From the NCBI RefSeq assembly GCF_021018895.1, contig NC_079375.1, positions 20,601,492 to 20,665,491 of the forward strand: DNA of 64,000 nucleotides, in the 5' to 3' direction. Made by a program: the position numbers and the translations under genes. The notes beneath the pieces were generated by a model that searched no databases, was not told where the DNA came from, and was given only the letters and a program-made list of their open reading frames with translations. The DNA comes from Seriola aureovittata (lineage: Eukaryota; Chordata; Actinopteri; Carangiformes; Carangidae). Position 1 is the stretch's first letter. Each line of letters begins with the position of its first letter. Positions 1-15,411 of this stretch are shown piece by piece.

Positions 1-2276
1 CCCCATCGGTAAGCTTCCTTGTCTGTGTTTGTCTTTCTGCACTAAAGGCCCGCGGGGCTGTGTAAAGCTGCTGTCTACCTGCTGCCTATGGCCACTCTCT
101 TTGTAGTCCGCTCACACTGACCCTGCTGTGGCAGGATGAGAGAAAACCTGGCCCACAGGTCTTCCTCGAGTTTTTTCACAAGTCATTTTCTGTGAGTCTG
201 ACATTGCTGCCACACTGCATTACTCACCTCACATTGTGTTGTTGTGTTGGGTTCTGCTACAGCCAGAGGACTCCCTGTCAGACCTTTTGTTTCCATTTAT
301 CTTGACATACTATAGGGCAATAAGAAAGCTTTTAAAACATTCCCTCACTTAGCCCAATGGTAAGCTACTGCTGCTACACCCGTCACTCTTTTCGTTCTCA
401 GCACATAGGTAGTTTACCCTGAAAATCTTAATTACTGAAACAAGTGGCACTTGAATCAACTTCTCATTTCTAGCCAGTGTCCATTGATTTTACCAGCTAA
501 AATGACCACTGTCTATTAGCTGTAGCAAATTACGCTAACGTCAGCTCCATTAGTTGGTTGAAACACTGTCCAGTGTGTTTCCAGGTAACTTGTTTTAAAA
601 CCTTAAATATATAAAACAAAGCTATATGATGTGCTAGTACGCTAACACACTGAGGCTGAACCTGAATTCTCCAGACAAAACGGCAGCATGCTAATCAGTT
701 GATGCTGCATGTAGAATAAAGAAACAGCATTGTTCTTTTATTACAATGTAGAACTTCTCTTCATTTATAATGTTACATGACCAAACGCATTTAGGATGAA
801 GACTGATGTTTTTGGCAATTTTAACGCTATCTCAGGTAACGTTCCCTGGGTGTAAACTTCCTTAGATTCAGTGAAGAACACAACGTTAGCCCAAACTCTG
901 ATAGCATCCATAACCAGCTTTCACACATTTGGGAAAATATGTGAGATCGTTGTAAACAGGTCTTTTTAAGTGTAACTTGTAATCCAAAATGTGTTTATTT
1001 AATGATGTGCCCGTCCCTTCAAAGTAATGCTTGTTTATAGCTGTAAGTAGAAAACCAGTTAGCCGAACATGCTAGCAACTGCAGAATAAATATAATAAAG
1101 AGAATAAATAGAGCAGATAAATACACCGTTTAATCATTCCTCACCATTTTGCTCGGATGTTTTTATTTAGGAAAGACTAGAAAAAAAAGACCCCCTTTTA
1201 AAGAAGAATACAGTTTGATTAAAATAATCGTTTCCCCCGGGAATACTGGTCCTGCTTTGACACCACTCGTGAAAAAAAACAATAAATAAAACTAAAGGCT
1301 GTAGGAAAATAAACATCCTTAAGCGCAGACTTCTGTTCATCTACAGTATGAGGTTAAAATAAGCAACACCAATAAATAATAGTGAAGTAAATGAACCCAA
1401 ACAAATTGAGTCAGCCAATTAGCTGAGATGGACTGCTCTCATTATACTTCATAAGGTGAACAGACAGTACAGGAGAGGAAAAAAAGACACCAATAAAGCA
1501 TGAAAGCTTTATTAGTGCATTAGTGGTGTAATTTAAAAAGGCATTATTAAATTACATTGCTTATTCAAGGTCAGATGATTTGCTGTGAATGAGTTGCAAA
1601 GAGATTGTGATGTAATGTGATAGTTTAAATTTGTTCTCCCCAAGGATAGTTTAAAAGTAATTTCCTCCAAAGCGAGGCCACTAATGGTGCTCTGCACAGC
1701 TGATTTAGAGTCTGTGTTCAAAATCAGTTGGTTGGTGCTTGACCCGACTCTGACCTGATGTTTGGCGGAGCCACATACACAAACAACCTCTGTACCGCCG
1801 CCCCCTGCCCTCTCTGTCCCCCGCATGCCTGTTCTGCTCCTCTCTGTGCCTGTCATTTCATGCCATGGACTCGTTATGCCTCGTTAACGCTCCCCCCTTC
1901 CCATTTCCCCGCCGCTGTGTGTTAAACGCATGCAGTTCCTATCGTTGCCACAGTGGTGTTCGGCCTGGTCTGTGCCGGAGTCTACCTGGTGTGGCGCAAC
2001 TGGCGGCGCAATTCCACCAAGAGCATGAACTTCGACAACCCCGTCTACCGCAAGACCACCGGCGAGGGCGAGGAGGACGAGATCCACATCGGGCGGACTG
2101 ACGGCATGGGACACCACACGCACCATCACCCGTACCCGCAGGGCGTCAGCATGGGTGTTGTGGGAGCAGGAGGTGGAACGTGCCCGCAGTTCATCGCCCT
2201 GCCACTCGGGGGCAGCATGCCCGATCCAGGGACTCACTGGTACACGGAGCAGCCCATGCTCTCCACTGCAAAGTGA
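1..2276 (+). CDS. lrp8: lrp8 (apolipoprotein E receptor 2), 3' end only
   Basis: Partial gene; only its last two coding exons are here. Bases 1-8 look like an exon end (donor GTAAGC at 9) leaving phase 1. The last exon is 1936-2276 (acceptor TGCAG) and supplies the two missing bases. The join reads [13 protein letters not shown] and runs into [11 protein letters not shown], the membrane helix plus stop-transfer residues of the LDL-receptor family. Next comes [14 protein letters not shown]: the NPxY endocytosis and Dab1-binding motif in the form typical of LRP8 rather than LDLR or VLDLR, followed by an acidic run and HIGR. The family binds ApoE lipoproteins and reelin at the cell surface. After HIGR the exon stays open through a His-rich stretch ([10 protein letters not shown]) to TGA at 2274 and ends PMLSTAK. 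I see no donor where mammals splice to further tail exons. Assignment to lrp8 is strong from the tail and from synteny; the 8-base exon end is inferred from phase. Confidence 0.88.
9..1935 (+). other. lrp8 intron
   Basis: A 1.9 kb AT-rich intron between the two lrp8 exons. I see no further lrp8 exon, no RNA gene and no repeat I can name. The short minus-strand open frame at 1533-1856 has no recognisable content. Confidence 0.6.
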
Positions 2277-4790
<2,514 letters not shown>

Positions 4791-4796
4791 TTGTTG

Positions 4797-5250
4797 AACA
4801 GCAGCCATTGGTTGCTTTAAAGCTGCAATAGTTAATATTTTTATATGGGTCAAATGATGGTTTATAATGTTGCCCACAATTTCACAGTTTTTTCTTATCA
4901 TTAAAATAAAAAATAAACCAAATGCGTACTCACCTTGCCGAGCATCAAACAGCAGAAGCACAAAGTCACCAAATACCTGGTGAACACAGCCAAGCATCTA
5001 GCAGCTAATTAGCCGTGTATTTCCCTCAGGAAATAGTCAAGGTCAAAAACAGCTAAAGTTGTGTGTGAATATTGGACTTACATTCATCAGGTTACCCAAA
5101 AGAGTCCCCTCCAAATGAATGCTAATATTGCTATGTGTCTGCTAGATTTCTAAATGGGTGATTATATAACATTTTAGCCATATAGCTGTAATATTTTTAA
5201 CATCCATTTTACTTATCTGAGTCTTTCTAATATGTAGCACAAGAAGATCC
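4797..5250. repeat. Probable MITE-like dispersed repeat
   Basis: AT-rich non-coding DNA beginning with TTTAAAGCTGCAATAGTTAA and holding several short degenerate blocks of the style seen in teleost non-autonomous DNA elements. It abuts the next element at about 5270. Boundaries and family are uncertain; I judged this by look, without a consensus. Confidence 0.35.
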
Positions 5251-5269
5251 TGCAAACTGACCGAAAACC

Positions 5270-5702
5270 TTTTGTCTTAAATGATCTCAACGCAGTTTCA
5301 CATCTCCTCTCTCAGACTTGAATAACAGGCCAGGGAGCCAATCAGAGAAGAGGCTCTGAGCTTCTCTTCTGATTGGCTGAGTGTTTTCTGAGTGATCGAA
5401 TAAAAATATAACAGATTTCAGGTAAACACTCAGAGAAACCAAATCCTGCAATGTTGGATGGTGGGCCTGGGTGGGCCAGACTTGGGGCATGGCTGAGGGT
5501 GGTGACTGCTTTGTTGTGACATCACAAAGTTACAGAAGTCCTGACGGCTCATCGTGAGGCTCAGTTTCTGAATACAGGCTGTGTGCATTTCTCTGTGGAC
5601 TGAGGCTTTGATACTTTTACAGTATTAATATAGAACATAGACCTGCTTTATAATCAAAGAAAACATGGAAATATTACTTTATACAATATAGGACCTTTAA
5701 GT
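5270..5702 (-). repeat. MITE-like repeat with a palindromic CCAAT core
   Basis: Read on the minus strand it opens TTAAAGGTCCTATATTGTAT, an opening I associate with a very common teleost MITE. Its centre has a near-perfect palindrome at 5336-5378 with arms AGCCAATCAGA and TCTGATTGGCT. No coding capacity. Family name not assigned; boundaries are approximate. Confidence 0.55.
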
Positions 5703-7566
5703 TTGATCTTTTAAGTAGCTGCTCTGAGCTACTGATCTTATCAGAGCAAGTAAGGCCACAGCAGCAAAACACCTGCATGTGTTGAACTGACAAAAGAAGT
5801 GTTTTATTGCTTATGAAGTCCGGTTTTTATTTCTAAGAGGGAAAATGGGTTATTTTTGTGTTTTAAAGTCTCACTCTTCACAGTCTCGCTTAAAAACCGA
5901 ACAGAAGAAGAGAAGCATTCTCTGTTTTGTAACCCATGCTGACTGAGATGTGTTTTACATTCATCCCCTAACAAAGTGATCCATCAGCAGACAGAAAAAC
6001 AGTTGCAGATAAATCCAACCCATTATCATTATTAAACTGAAGCAGGGCAAATGCCTTCAGCCTCTTTGTTGTGCCATACCGCATTTGGATATAATGTAAT
6101 AAGGTTTTTTTTTTTTCATCATCAGTCCAGCGGTGCCTGCAGCAGAGCTGTCACAGATATTCACTGGTCCACATGAGCACAAGATGTACACCTTTATTCA
6201 CTGTGGTGTGAAGGCCTGTTGGGGTGGGGGATGGTGTATTTACACCTATATATGTGTGTGGAGCAGGAACATGGTTCCACAGTTCATCTATATCAAAGGT
6301 CATCTATTCAAAGCACGGTGTTTTATTTGATATAGCAGTACAGATTTCAATACTTACATCACTTTATTATAGAATTTGTGTGCTAATATTTTATCTATGA
6401 CACTTGACTGATAGAAAAGGGGCTGATTCCATCTCCATCCATCCACCCCTCCCTCTCTCTCACACTTTCTGAAGATGGCTATTTGCTCAGGGTCATTACA
6501 GCAGCAGGACAGTCAGTCAGTCAGTCAGGCTGGGAAAAACCTTCAGGGGAAATGAGGTGGCTTTGCTTTGTCAGACAGAAATCCAGCCTCCTGCCAGTCT
6601 CTACACTCAGTCCTTTTTGTTTTATCTCAAGTCTTTGGGACAAAGGGCCACTCACAGCACATCTGCTTTCACGCCTGACTGGGCCATTCCAGCTGCCATA
6701 CAGCTGGATTGCAGGTGAATCTCATTGTGTCCTCGCTCACAGTGGAATTAGTGCAATTCGGTGGGTGTCATGTTTATAATTGTCTGTCACACTTGAAAGG
6801 GATTTGATCTAATCCCTTGGATATGCTCATTTTAGAATTCCAGATTTATGTATATTGTTGCTTTCCATGTGTTATTGTATCTGACTTGCAGTAGTGATGC
6901 TGGAATGGAGGAGCTGTGCCACCTACTGGTCGTGTTTGTTACTACAGCAACAAAGCTGACCGCTGGGTTTTCAGTGCAGCTCGCCAGCTCAACCACAGTA
7001 TTTAAAGGTTATGTTTGCTTGGTTGAAACAACACAATCTCAACAGTTTTCTGTCATTTTTATTAAAAACAAACAATGTTAACATCAATTATAGAAATCGC
7101 TAGTGAGTGAAATCAACAGGTTGGTTTAGGTTTGTCTTTCTTTCATGCAGCATCGGACAAATACTTTGCATTCCTTGATATATTTTACACACATTTTATT
7201 TAAATTTTTATTAAAAAGTGCTGAGCTGCTGCAAGAATGCAAATAGCAATAGTGACAAATACAATAAACATATAATAAATATATTTTTTCGTTGCATAGT
7301 TTGCAGAGTGAAGCTGCTGTTTGGATGTGCAAAGATCAGACCTAACTATGAACATCAACCGGCAATCATGACAAACACTCAGCTAAAGCTTTATCTCACT
7401 CGTTGATGACATTAATCACGACATCTCCAAAACTCAAGCTGATGCTCATGCAGAAGTATTCAAAAACAATATCATGAAACAAACAGCTCTATCCAATAAT
7501 TCAGACAGAAAAGAGCACATGTGAGAGGAATCGTATGTCTGCAGATTCTTTTCCTGTTTTCCAGTA
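5703..7566 (-). other. Intergenic tail and kank4 3' untranslated region
   Basis: This lies between the convergent lrp8 and kank4 genes. The kank4 3' UTR runs leftward from 7566, and the first good minus-strand AATAAA is at 7195-7200 (TTTATT on plus), implying a UTR of roughly 370 bases. A short (GTCA)n run lies near 6510-6528. Otherwise I see nothing assignable. Confidence 0.5.
7195..7200 (-). terminator. Candidate kank4 polyadenylation signal
   Basis: AATAAA on the minus strand, 367 bases past the kank4 stop codon. It is the closest canonical hexamer I noticed, but AT-rich sequence makes chance matches common. Confidence 0.4.
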
Positions 7567-10500
7567 CTACAGGGCTCGAGCTTTAGCGTGGGCCTGCAGG
7601 AGGGCGGCTGTATCAGTGTGGGAACCTCGCATGGCGATAGAGAGCGCAGTCTGACCGCGCTGGGAGACAGAAAGAGAGAAAACTTAAATTCAGAACACAT
7701 ATTAAGTTTGACTCACGAAAAAAAACCACCTGTAATTTTAGCCATGCTAGCAGAATGGCAGTGTCTTTCGGTCCTGAATGAAATACCTCAAGAAATTACT
7801 GGGTGGATTTCCTTGAAATTTTGTCATCATGTAAATGCTAACGTCCTCAACCAAAGTGGTGAGAAAAGTCAACATTATATCATGTCAACATAACATCATG
7901 TTGTCACGCTGACATTAGCGTTTAGCTCAAGTGCAGCCTCACACAGGTGGCAGGGCAGGAGACAGTATTGTTTTCATATGAATAGTTTCAAGGTGCAGAG
8001 CTGAGGCTCCCATAGGGCAGATTAAATAACAAACTTAAAAGCAAGGTAGCATTTTCAGTTCAAAAAGATAAATGGGTTAAGAATTAATTACATGAGAGTT
8101 TAACTAGTGTAATTAATCTGGGTTTGTGTCAAGGTGAAACACTTTTCGAGTAGCAATAGGACGCCTGCTGAGCTCTTTTTTTTTCTTCTCTTAAACTCTG
8201 CTTTAAAGGCAGGCTGTGTCAAAAGTAGAAAATACATATGCATGCTCTCTTCCCTGCCTCCACTCGCTCCAGACTGGCAGATAAGGCACTGTTGGCGGAT
8301 TAGCTCATCTCAGCCCAGGGAGATTTGTCTTCCTGTAGCCCTGATTAATCCTGGGAAAGCTCTATTCTGCTGCATCCAGACTGTCAGTCCACCCACGTCC
8401 ACACAGCACGAGTCAAAACATTCAAGCTTTCATACATCTAAGCTCCTTTTTGTGTTTACTTATGTGAAAAGAAAAGGAGATATGCCATTTTGTTAACAGG
8501 ATTTCACATGGGAAATGGCGTTGGAGTCATTATTTGACCTCTGAAATTTAATTTACTAACCGTGATGCCTGTAGAATTTGAAAAAAAATATTGTCCAGGT
8601 AACAGTTAACTGTTATTCTTTTGGTAAAATGACCATAAACAACTGCCTATATCTCACGTGAGTGGCAGTTATAACTATCAAATCATAATTTCTCTTATTA
8701 AAGGGTTAGATGATAATATTGGAAGTAAATAGTCAAGGGGAGTTGTTTGCTGCAGTATCACCTTGTCATTGAGGGTGAGGTCACACTGGCTCCTCTCCAG
8801 CAGCAGCCTTGCGATGTGTGTGTGGCCTCTCTCAGATGCAAACATCAGGGCCGTGGTTCCCTGGCTGTCCTGGATGTTCGCATCAGCTCCGCAGCTCAGC
8901 AGCAGGCGAACCATCACAACTCGGCCGTGTCTCACCGCCAAGTGCAGCGCGGTTTGGCCCGTCTGTGTGGAGAGGCAGAGATGATGGGACAGAGACCGAG
9001 CCTGAAGATTTAGAAATCGGTTCTTGCTGAAGGATCCTTTAGAGCAACACTCTAGAAATGTAGTGTTGCACACTCATGAAGGCACAAGAGACAAACGTAA
9101 AACAGAATTATCTAAGCTGAAGCTGCAGAGGCCACATTATTGTGATTTTTAGTCTCTAGTGTCTCTAGTGTTTCCTATAATGCAACTTATGAGTTTTTCA
9201 TTAGACCCTCCATGCCTGTTAGATTACTGTATCTTTTAAACTGCACCCCCAAATCTGTAATAGACTTCCTGTTGGCTTGAGCCTAATTTGTTATAATATT
9301 TTTTTCAGACAGATATTATACAACTGTGTTACTCTTAATCACATGTAAACTGATATTCATGTGTAAAGTCAGTGGAGTGACCCTTGACATTGTGTGGGAT
9401 TGTTGGATCTTCCACTTAGAAAAACTGGAAAACAACCTGCACAGGCTGCTGGGAATCAAACTCACAGTCTTTCGGGAACTGCTCATTTTCTGTCCTTAAC
9501 TCCACCCTTTTAATGACTCAGTGTTCGTACTGGTCGTATTTACCTGGCTGGAGCGAAGGTTAATGTTGCCCAGCTCCATTATCTTGCGGACCACCTCCAT
9601 GCCACCCGGGCCGTCAGGGGCGGTCAGCGAGGCCAGCATCACTGCTGTGTAGCCAGCGTTGTTCTGAAGGTTCACATCACTCACACCTGCGGTGCAGAGA
9701 AAATGTCAATATTTTTTGACATTTACAAGCCAGCTGATCCTATGTACAATAACTCCAAACACGAGTACTATGAGTATATTACCTGTGTCCAGGAGCAGGC
9801 TGACGATGCTGTAGTTGCAGTGGGACACGCTGTAATGCAGCACCGTGTTGCCGTTGTCGTCAGCCAGGTTGATGAGGAAGGCCAGCAGTGAAGGTGTGGC
9901 TTTCTTCACCTCTTTCAGGTACACAGCCACCCTGCTGGTCACTGAAGCCTCTTCTGCTGCCGCACTGAACCAGTACTGAAACAACACGACCAGGGCCTTC
10001 CTCTGGAGAAGAGACAGGAACGTAGGAGGGACACTAACTTTGGATGAAGCTCTCTGACATTGAAACACTTTAAAGAAATATGCAGTGATTTGTTTGTCTA
10101 CAGAACATAACATTGACATATTGTTATGGTGAACATGCCAACAAATGCCTACTTTCGCATGCAGCAAACGGGTAGCAACATTAGCATTCATTTAACAGTC
10201 TAATATAAGTCTAATATTCGCTCTGTTTTGGTCTCCACCAACAAATATCTGACTCGCTAAATTCTATAAAAGCTAAGGACTCCAATATGTTCACCAGCAA
10301 GTCTTTAAATTTGTCTGTTGTTTGGTGCTGATCAGGTTGCATATGTCTATCAGAGCTTTTCCACTGAATACAGCTGGAAACAGAGAACGCAGAGGCCAAT
10401 GTCAAACAAACTCTAATGGGTTCGTCCCTGATCCATGTCACATCCCCCCACCTAGTTTGTTGCTGCTTTGTTTCAGTACTTTAGTCCTGCTGACAAATAG

Positions 10501-13500
10501 ACAACGAGTGAAAACACGAGTTACCTCCTCGGCTGATGAGAGCAGTGAGAGAGAACCACAAAGGCAAAGCTGCAGGGCATAAAAACCAAAACAATGAGCT
10601 GAAAGATGCTAAAATGCCCTGAGCTAAGCGGAGCTGCAGAGCTGAGTGATAGTTCTTAGTGGGTTCGTCACTACGAGAGACACTTTTCATGTTACAAATA
10701 TCCATTGTTGTTTTGGATTTGTTTCAAATATTGATAGGTGCAGCTTTAAGATCAAATAAAATTCAGTAAGTTGAGAAACGTTGCCATTCACCTAAAGATA
10801 TATGAATGTCACTCCTGTAAACAGCTTCAATATTGATCAATGAGCTTCTTTAGGTTTAATTAAAAGTTTCTTGGTGATGAATCAAAGTTACGTACCACAT
10901 CATCGTTGGGGTTATCCATGTTGTCCATGTGGTCACTGAGGAACTGACAGGCAGCCATAAAATCTGCACTCACAGTCTCCCTGAAAGAAAAGAGCATGTG
11001 TGTCTGATGTACCAGACTAAGAGACAATAAGGGAAATTTCCCCTCACAGCATTAGGAATATATTCCCATATTCCCCACATTTATTACTGGAAGTATTCCC
11101 CTAGGAGTAAATATTACAATTACATTTTCCAAGGCATTTGTTATGGTCCTCTCACCTGCCCCCTGTGGTTGTTTCTGAGCCAGAGTACCTCTCCATCTGT
11201 TCTCCTGGGGGCTTTAGTTTCATCTTGGCCATTTTCTCTGGAGCCTCAGCTTCTACAGCCGCTACTCCTCCATCTGTCCCTGATCCTGCTCCTCCCAGTA
11301 TCATCTGTCTGTCTGGGCTCATTTGCCACACTCCCTCTATCCGCCTCTTCTCCGGGTCTGCATCCACCTGGGCAGCAGCCATCTCTCCCGGGCTGGTGCT
11401 GCTCTCCTTCTGTTCCCAATCGCCACAAACGCTCTGGTTCACACCGTCCTCCCAGAGTAGATTTCCACTTGCGGTTGTTTTACATCTTTAAAGGAGAAGA
11501 AAATGAGGCAGGAAAATAAATGTGTCAGCACTGAATTCTCTGATCTTGCAAACACTGAGATTTAAAGAATGAAAAAGTTGTTTAAATCCCTCAAAAACCT
11601 CATTAACTCCTTTGAATGTCGAAGTTTACAGCATCAGGTATAAGCATTAAACCAGTGAACCATCTTCCTCTGCAATATCTCATTTGACTCATTTGGGAAT
11701 TTGAGAGTTTTGGAAGAGATTTCTGATGCATCATTTATGTGTAGACTATTTCAATCAATACTTTGAGTCCAATCTTTTTCAAGCCTCAAAGAACAAAGTA
11801 AAACGAATTCACATGTGATGCCTGTGTGTCCTCATTTTAAAAAACCAAGAAAATTCATCTGATTATCACAACCAAAATAATTGACTTTATTGTTGTAATA
11901 CTGAGATAGAAAACACACATCCTCATTTGAGGCTTTGGAAAATGGCAAACATTCACTGTGACACTGTCATCCTAAGACATTGGAGACCACGCTTTAGAAG
12001 GAGCGGTATTCATCTTTCAGATTTAAATCATGATGTTTTTCTCAGTCAGAACCATATAACAGTAGCTTTAAGAACCTCAAGTACAGTTGCGTAACCAATA
12101 ATCATTGCTTTTAAAGTCACTAAAGTCAGTGAGAGTTATTTACTAACCCTTCATTAACACCCCCAGAAAGTTGTTTTTTTGACGTCCAGGCACATCCATC
12201 CGTCTTCATGATGGATTTCGAGGCTACAGGGAGGGAAGACAGACACGGAGGACGATGATGAAATATCAACACACAGCTGAACAACAACATTTTGACAGAC
12301 TCTATGGCTTATTATGATTCTTTTGGACAGAACAGTTTCTTCACGAAAACTGTGGGTCAGCCACTTGTCAAGTGCCATAAACACAAACTACAAAAACACA
12401 AACCAACAACTTTACGCCTAATAAGTTCATAATGGGTCTGAATACGACAGAGGAGCCTCATGATGAAGCCTCTTCTAAAGCAAATGGTATTCAAATTAGT
12501 TTTTCAGTGTTTACTTTGAAATTGCACTGCTTTCCCTTTATTTTGACAGGACTTCTGTGCTATGAGACAAATGTGAGAATACGACTTTAAACACATTTCT
12601 CAACCTTTTTGGAGACGTATAATGTTTCTTTATTGAAATTAAAACGAGTGGTTTTTCACCAACTCATCAACTTGCTCTTATTCCTGTGTTGATACAGCTG
12701 TTAAACTGCAACAGCTGTTACCACTGAATCTGTGGAGTTGGTTCTTATTTCGTGTCACTATAACATCTAGCCGTAGCTCTAGTTTACACAGGCTTTGCTC
12801 TATAGAGAACTACACTGGATCATTTCATGCTGAAGTTTCAAAACCTTATTCAATCCTTTGGGGCTCCTTCTTATATAAAAGCAATAGCAACACTGTTCCT
12901 CATCCACTGTGTCTTTAATGATATTCCTAATCAATAAATATAAAAGGTTGATAGTAAGGTTTAAAGGATTCTTTGTGGTTTTAAAAGCACAAAGTTGGAT
13001 TTCAAATCTTAGAATAATAATATCAAAGCCTTATTGTTTGCAGTTTCTGAGCATGTTCTCAGGAGATTAAAATCACTTGGTTTCGAAGGGAAAGTGTTTT
13101 GAATACACACTCCTCTCAGAGACTCACATCTGCTGTTTCAGCTTTCAGCATGTTGGAAAGTTTGACAATTGTAATAGGTAGATGTTCTAAAACAAAATAA
13201 CAGCAGTTCAAAACACTTAAAACCAGCCTTTGTGGGAACTGACTAGAGTCAACCAACCACGCGCTCCAATTAAATACAACCTGTTAACTATCTGAACTCC
13301 AACTCAGCAAGTTTTTTTATCAGTTAGATGTGACGTAAATCACATCAAGGAACAAGAGTGAAGTCAAGAAGGGAGGTCCAACTATAGTGTTCTGCCTTGC
13401 AGTAAACAGACTGACTTCTTCTTTCCCAAACCACGTCCAAACCACAATATTAGGATTCCAGTTAGACTTCATATAATGTGAGAGCGCTGCCTCTCAACAT

Positions 13501-15411
13501 GAGGCCTGCAGAACATGAAGTCAGTGTACTTCTCTGTTACAACTGTGGTCAAAATGGTCTGTGGGGAGCAAAGCCTGTATGAAGCACAAATTTAGTAGTC
13601 AATCATTTTCAGTTACATAATTTGCTTTTCGTTGACTCTTGTGTATTAGATGCAGACAGAGGGCAACAATCGTTAGTGTCTTCATAATTCAACCACGTTT
13701 TTTCGCTCTATGTGCATTAATTATAGTAAAACGGATTCAATCATTTCATTGATATAATGTACAATCTGTGGACTTCAGTACCTCTGTGACGAATCCTTTC
13801 TCCATCACTGTGTCCGTGCTGGGCGTAGTAGGAGGTGAGGATGTCAACAAGTCCCATCATCTCCTGCTGCAGGGAGTTGACTTTAGGATCTGGGTGCTTT
13901 AGAGGTTTACCCTCCTCTCCCGACTCCCTGTCTGCACACAAACACTCCCACTGCTGATCTAGGAGTCTTTTGAGCTTCTTTATGTGGTGGACAACAACTG
14001 CTGTGTCTTCATCTGAAGCCTCTCCAGGTTCAGCAGACAAGGAATCGAGTGCAGAGTCTTGTTGTCGACTCCTTTGTCCATTTGTGGTAACAGTTGCACC
14101 ACCGAAGCCATCTGGGCTTCTTGAGAAAGACGCTTTATCATAGTCTGGTTCAATGGATCTCACCACCGTCTCCTCTCCCACCTGGTCTACAACCACCCGT
14201 TCTGCCCGGACCCACACCCCAGGATTCCTGATAAGGTGCTCCACCTTCTCGTCTTTCCTCCTGCCCTCCTCCCTCTGCTCCCTCAGCAGACCTAAGGCCC
14301 TCTGCAGGTCCAGGCCAGTTTCATGGAGCTTCTGCTCCAGCACAGCTACCTTAGCCTGCAGGGATGTCACCGTCAGCAGCTCATCCAGATCTGTACTAGT
14401 CCTCCACTCATGTTTTGGATTAGAGTCATCTTGACTGACACTTTGATTTTTAAGAAACATGATATGACTTTCATGCCGAGACCTTTTGATATCCACAGTG
14501 CCGTAATGGGGCAAGGTATGAGGGTCTGTGGTTCCATTCGTCGAAGGTGAATGGATATGTGGATTCAGGCCCAGACGAAGTCTTTCTCTTTCCTCTTGGA
14601 GGATGCAGATCTGAGCCCTGAGCTCTGGAATCACCCTCACCTCCATCTCCAGCTCCCCCACACGTTCAAGGGCCTCGGTCAGGCGCCTCAACAGCCCTGA
14701 GCCGTCCTGGGGTCGAGGGCTATCTGAGGAGTAGAAAACGTCCTCACAGGAGGTGTTTTTTCCTCCGAGGTGATCTCTAGAACTCCGGAGGCTGCCGGGG
14801 TCATCCATGGACTCGGAGCCCTGTCTTAGTAATACTGTGAGAGGCAGACTGGAGGCACGGAGGAGATGAGGTCTGATGTGCTCACCTAGAGGCTGCTCAT
14901 CAAACTCCTTGATTCTTGCCTCCATCTCTGCCAAGGATTTAAGCCCCGTGGGAGAAAGGGGCGCCTTGTGATCATATGCCCAGGAAGTGTAGCCATGATG
15001 ATGGGCATCTGACGGTCGGGACCTGGGGCCAAGAGCTCCAGTAGATCCCCACAGGCTTGGGCGGTAGCCACACCCAGAAGGGTTGAGGTGCCTGGGAAGA
15101 GTGCTTGCCCGGGGGCCCTTGCTCCGGCGCTGGATTGGGACTCTTTTGATGGTGTTGCCTTTCTCTATGTCGTCTACGTACTTCAGGAAGTCCAGGTCAA
15201 GTCGGAAGCCGTAAGGGGTTTCCACTGAGTAAGGAGGCTTCCCTTGAATTCCATTCTGTGCTGTTTTATGTGGCGCGATATTTCCTGTAAACATTAAAAC
15301 ACTAATTTAGTATCCGTCACAAATAAACAGCAGATTTAGTAAAATTCCGTCATGTTGTGGATGTTGTTTGTTTTTTGTTTTGTTTTTTTTACCATTTTGT
15401 CCTTCCATCAT
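7567..15411 (-). CDS. kank4: KN motif and ankyrin repeat domain protein, kank4-like (complete)
   Basis: Nine exons on the minus strand join in phase: 15411-15393, 15284-13782, 12223-12148, 11485-11156, 10980-10896, 10002-9783, 9686-9544, 8962-8762, 7659-7567; 2670 nt, 889 aa plus stop TAG. Residues about 24-60 hold the KN motif (ETPYGFRLDLDFLKYV), which in KANK proteins binds talin. Coiled coils are at about 204-246 (ELRAQICILQEERERL) and 308-356; in the family this region recruits liprins. The conserved KSIMK block is in exon 3. About five ankyrin repeats fill residues 690-889 (NGNTVLHYSVSHCNYSIV, AGYTAVMLA, GQTALHLAV, GTTALMFASERGH, GQTALSIAM); in KANKs they bind KIF21 kinesins. KANKs act at the cortex around focal adhesions to limit actin stress fibres. 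The kank4 rather than kank1-3 assignment rests on neighbours (angptl3, pgm1, leprot, pde4b). The gene is convergent with lrp8 and divergent from angptl3. Confidence 0.88.
10080..10750 (+). repeat. Dispersed repeat, copy A (MITE-like)
   Basis: It lies in a kank4 intron. It shares diagnostic blocks with the copy at about 16690-17180: AAACCAAAACAATGAGCTGA, the following GGAGCTG/GAGCTGAG blocks, a CTGAA(A/T)ACAGCTG(G)AAA stretch and a terminal AGCTTTAA. Same orientation and no coding capacity. Ends are approximate. Confidence 0.65.
15393..15411 (-). CDS. kank4: kank4 start exon (19 coding bases)
   Basis: The big exon begins at an acceptor (TTTACAG, exon base 15284), so the open frame's own ATG at 15294 lies in the intron and is not the start. 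Looking upstream on the minus strand, ATGATGGAAGGACAAAATG followed by GTAAAA gives M-M-E-G-Q-N plus one base, exactly the phase needed to continue into GNIAPHK. The intron would be 108 bases (15285-15392). The donor is only moderate, so a different, more distant start exon remains possible. Confidence 0.55.

Noticed and set aside
15285..15294. ATG at 15294 (minus) as the kank4 start
   Set aside because: The codons ATG TTT ACA G belong to the intron: TTTACAG is an acceptor, and a start exon in matching phase lies upstream.
7567..15411. Assignment as kank1, kank2 or kank3
   Set aside because: Domain order alone cannot exclude them, but angptl3, pgm1, leprot and pde4b as neighbours fit KANK4 on human 1p31.
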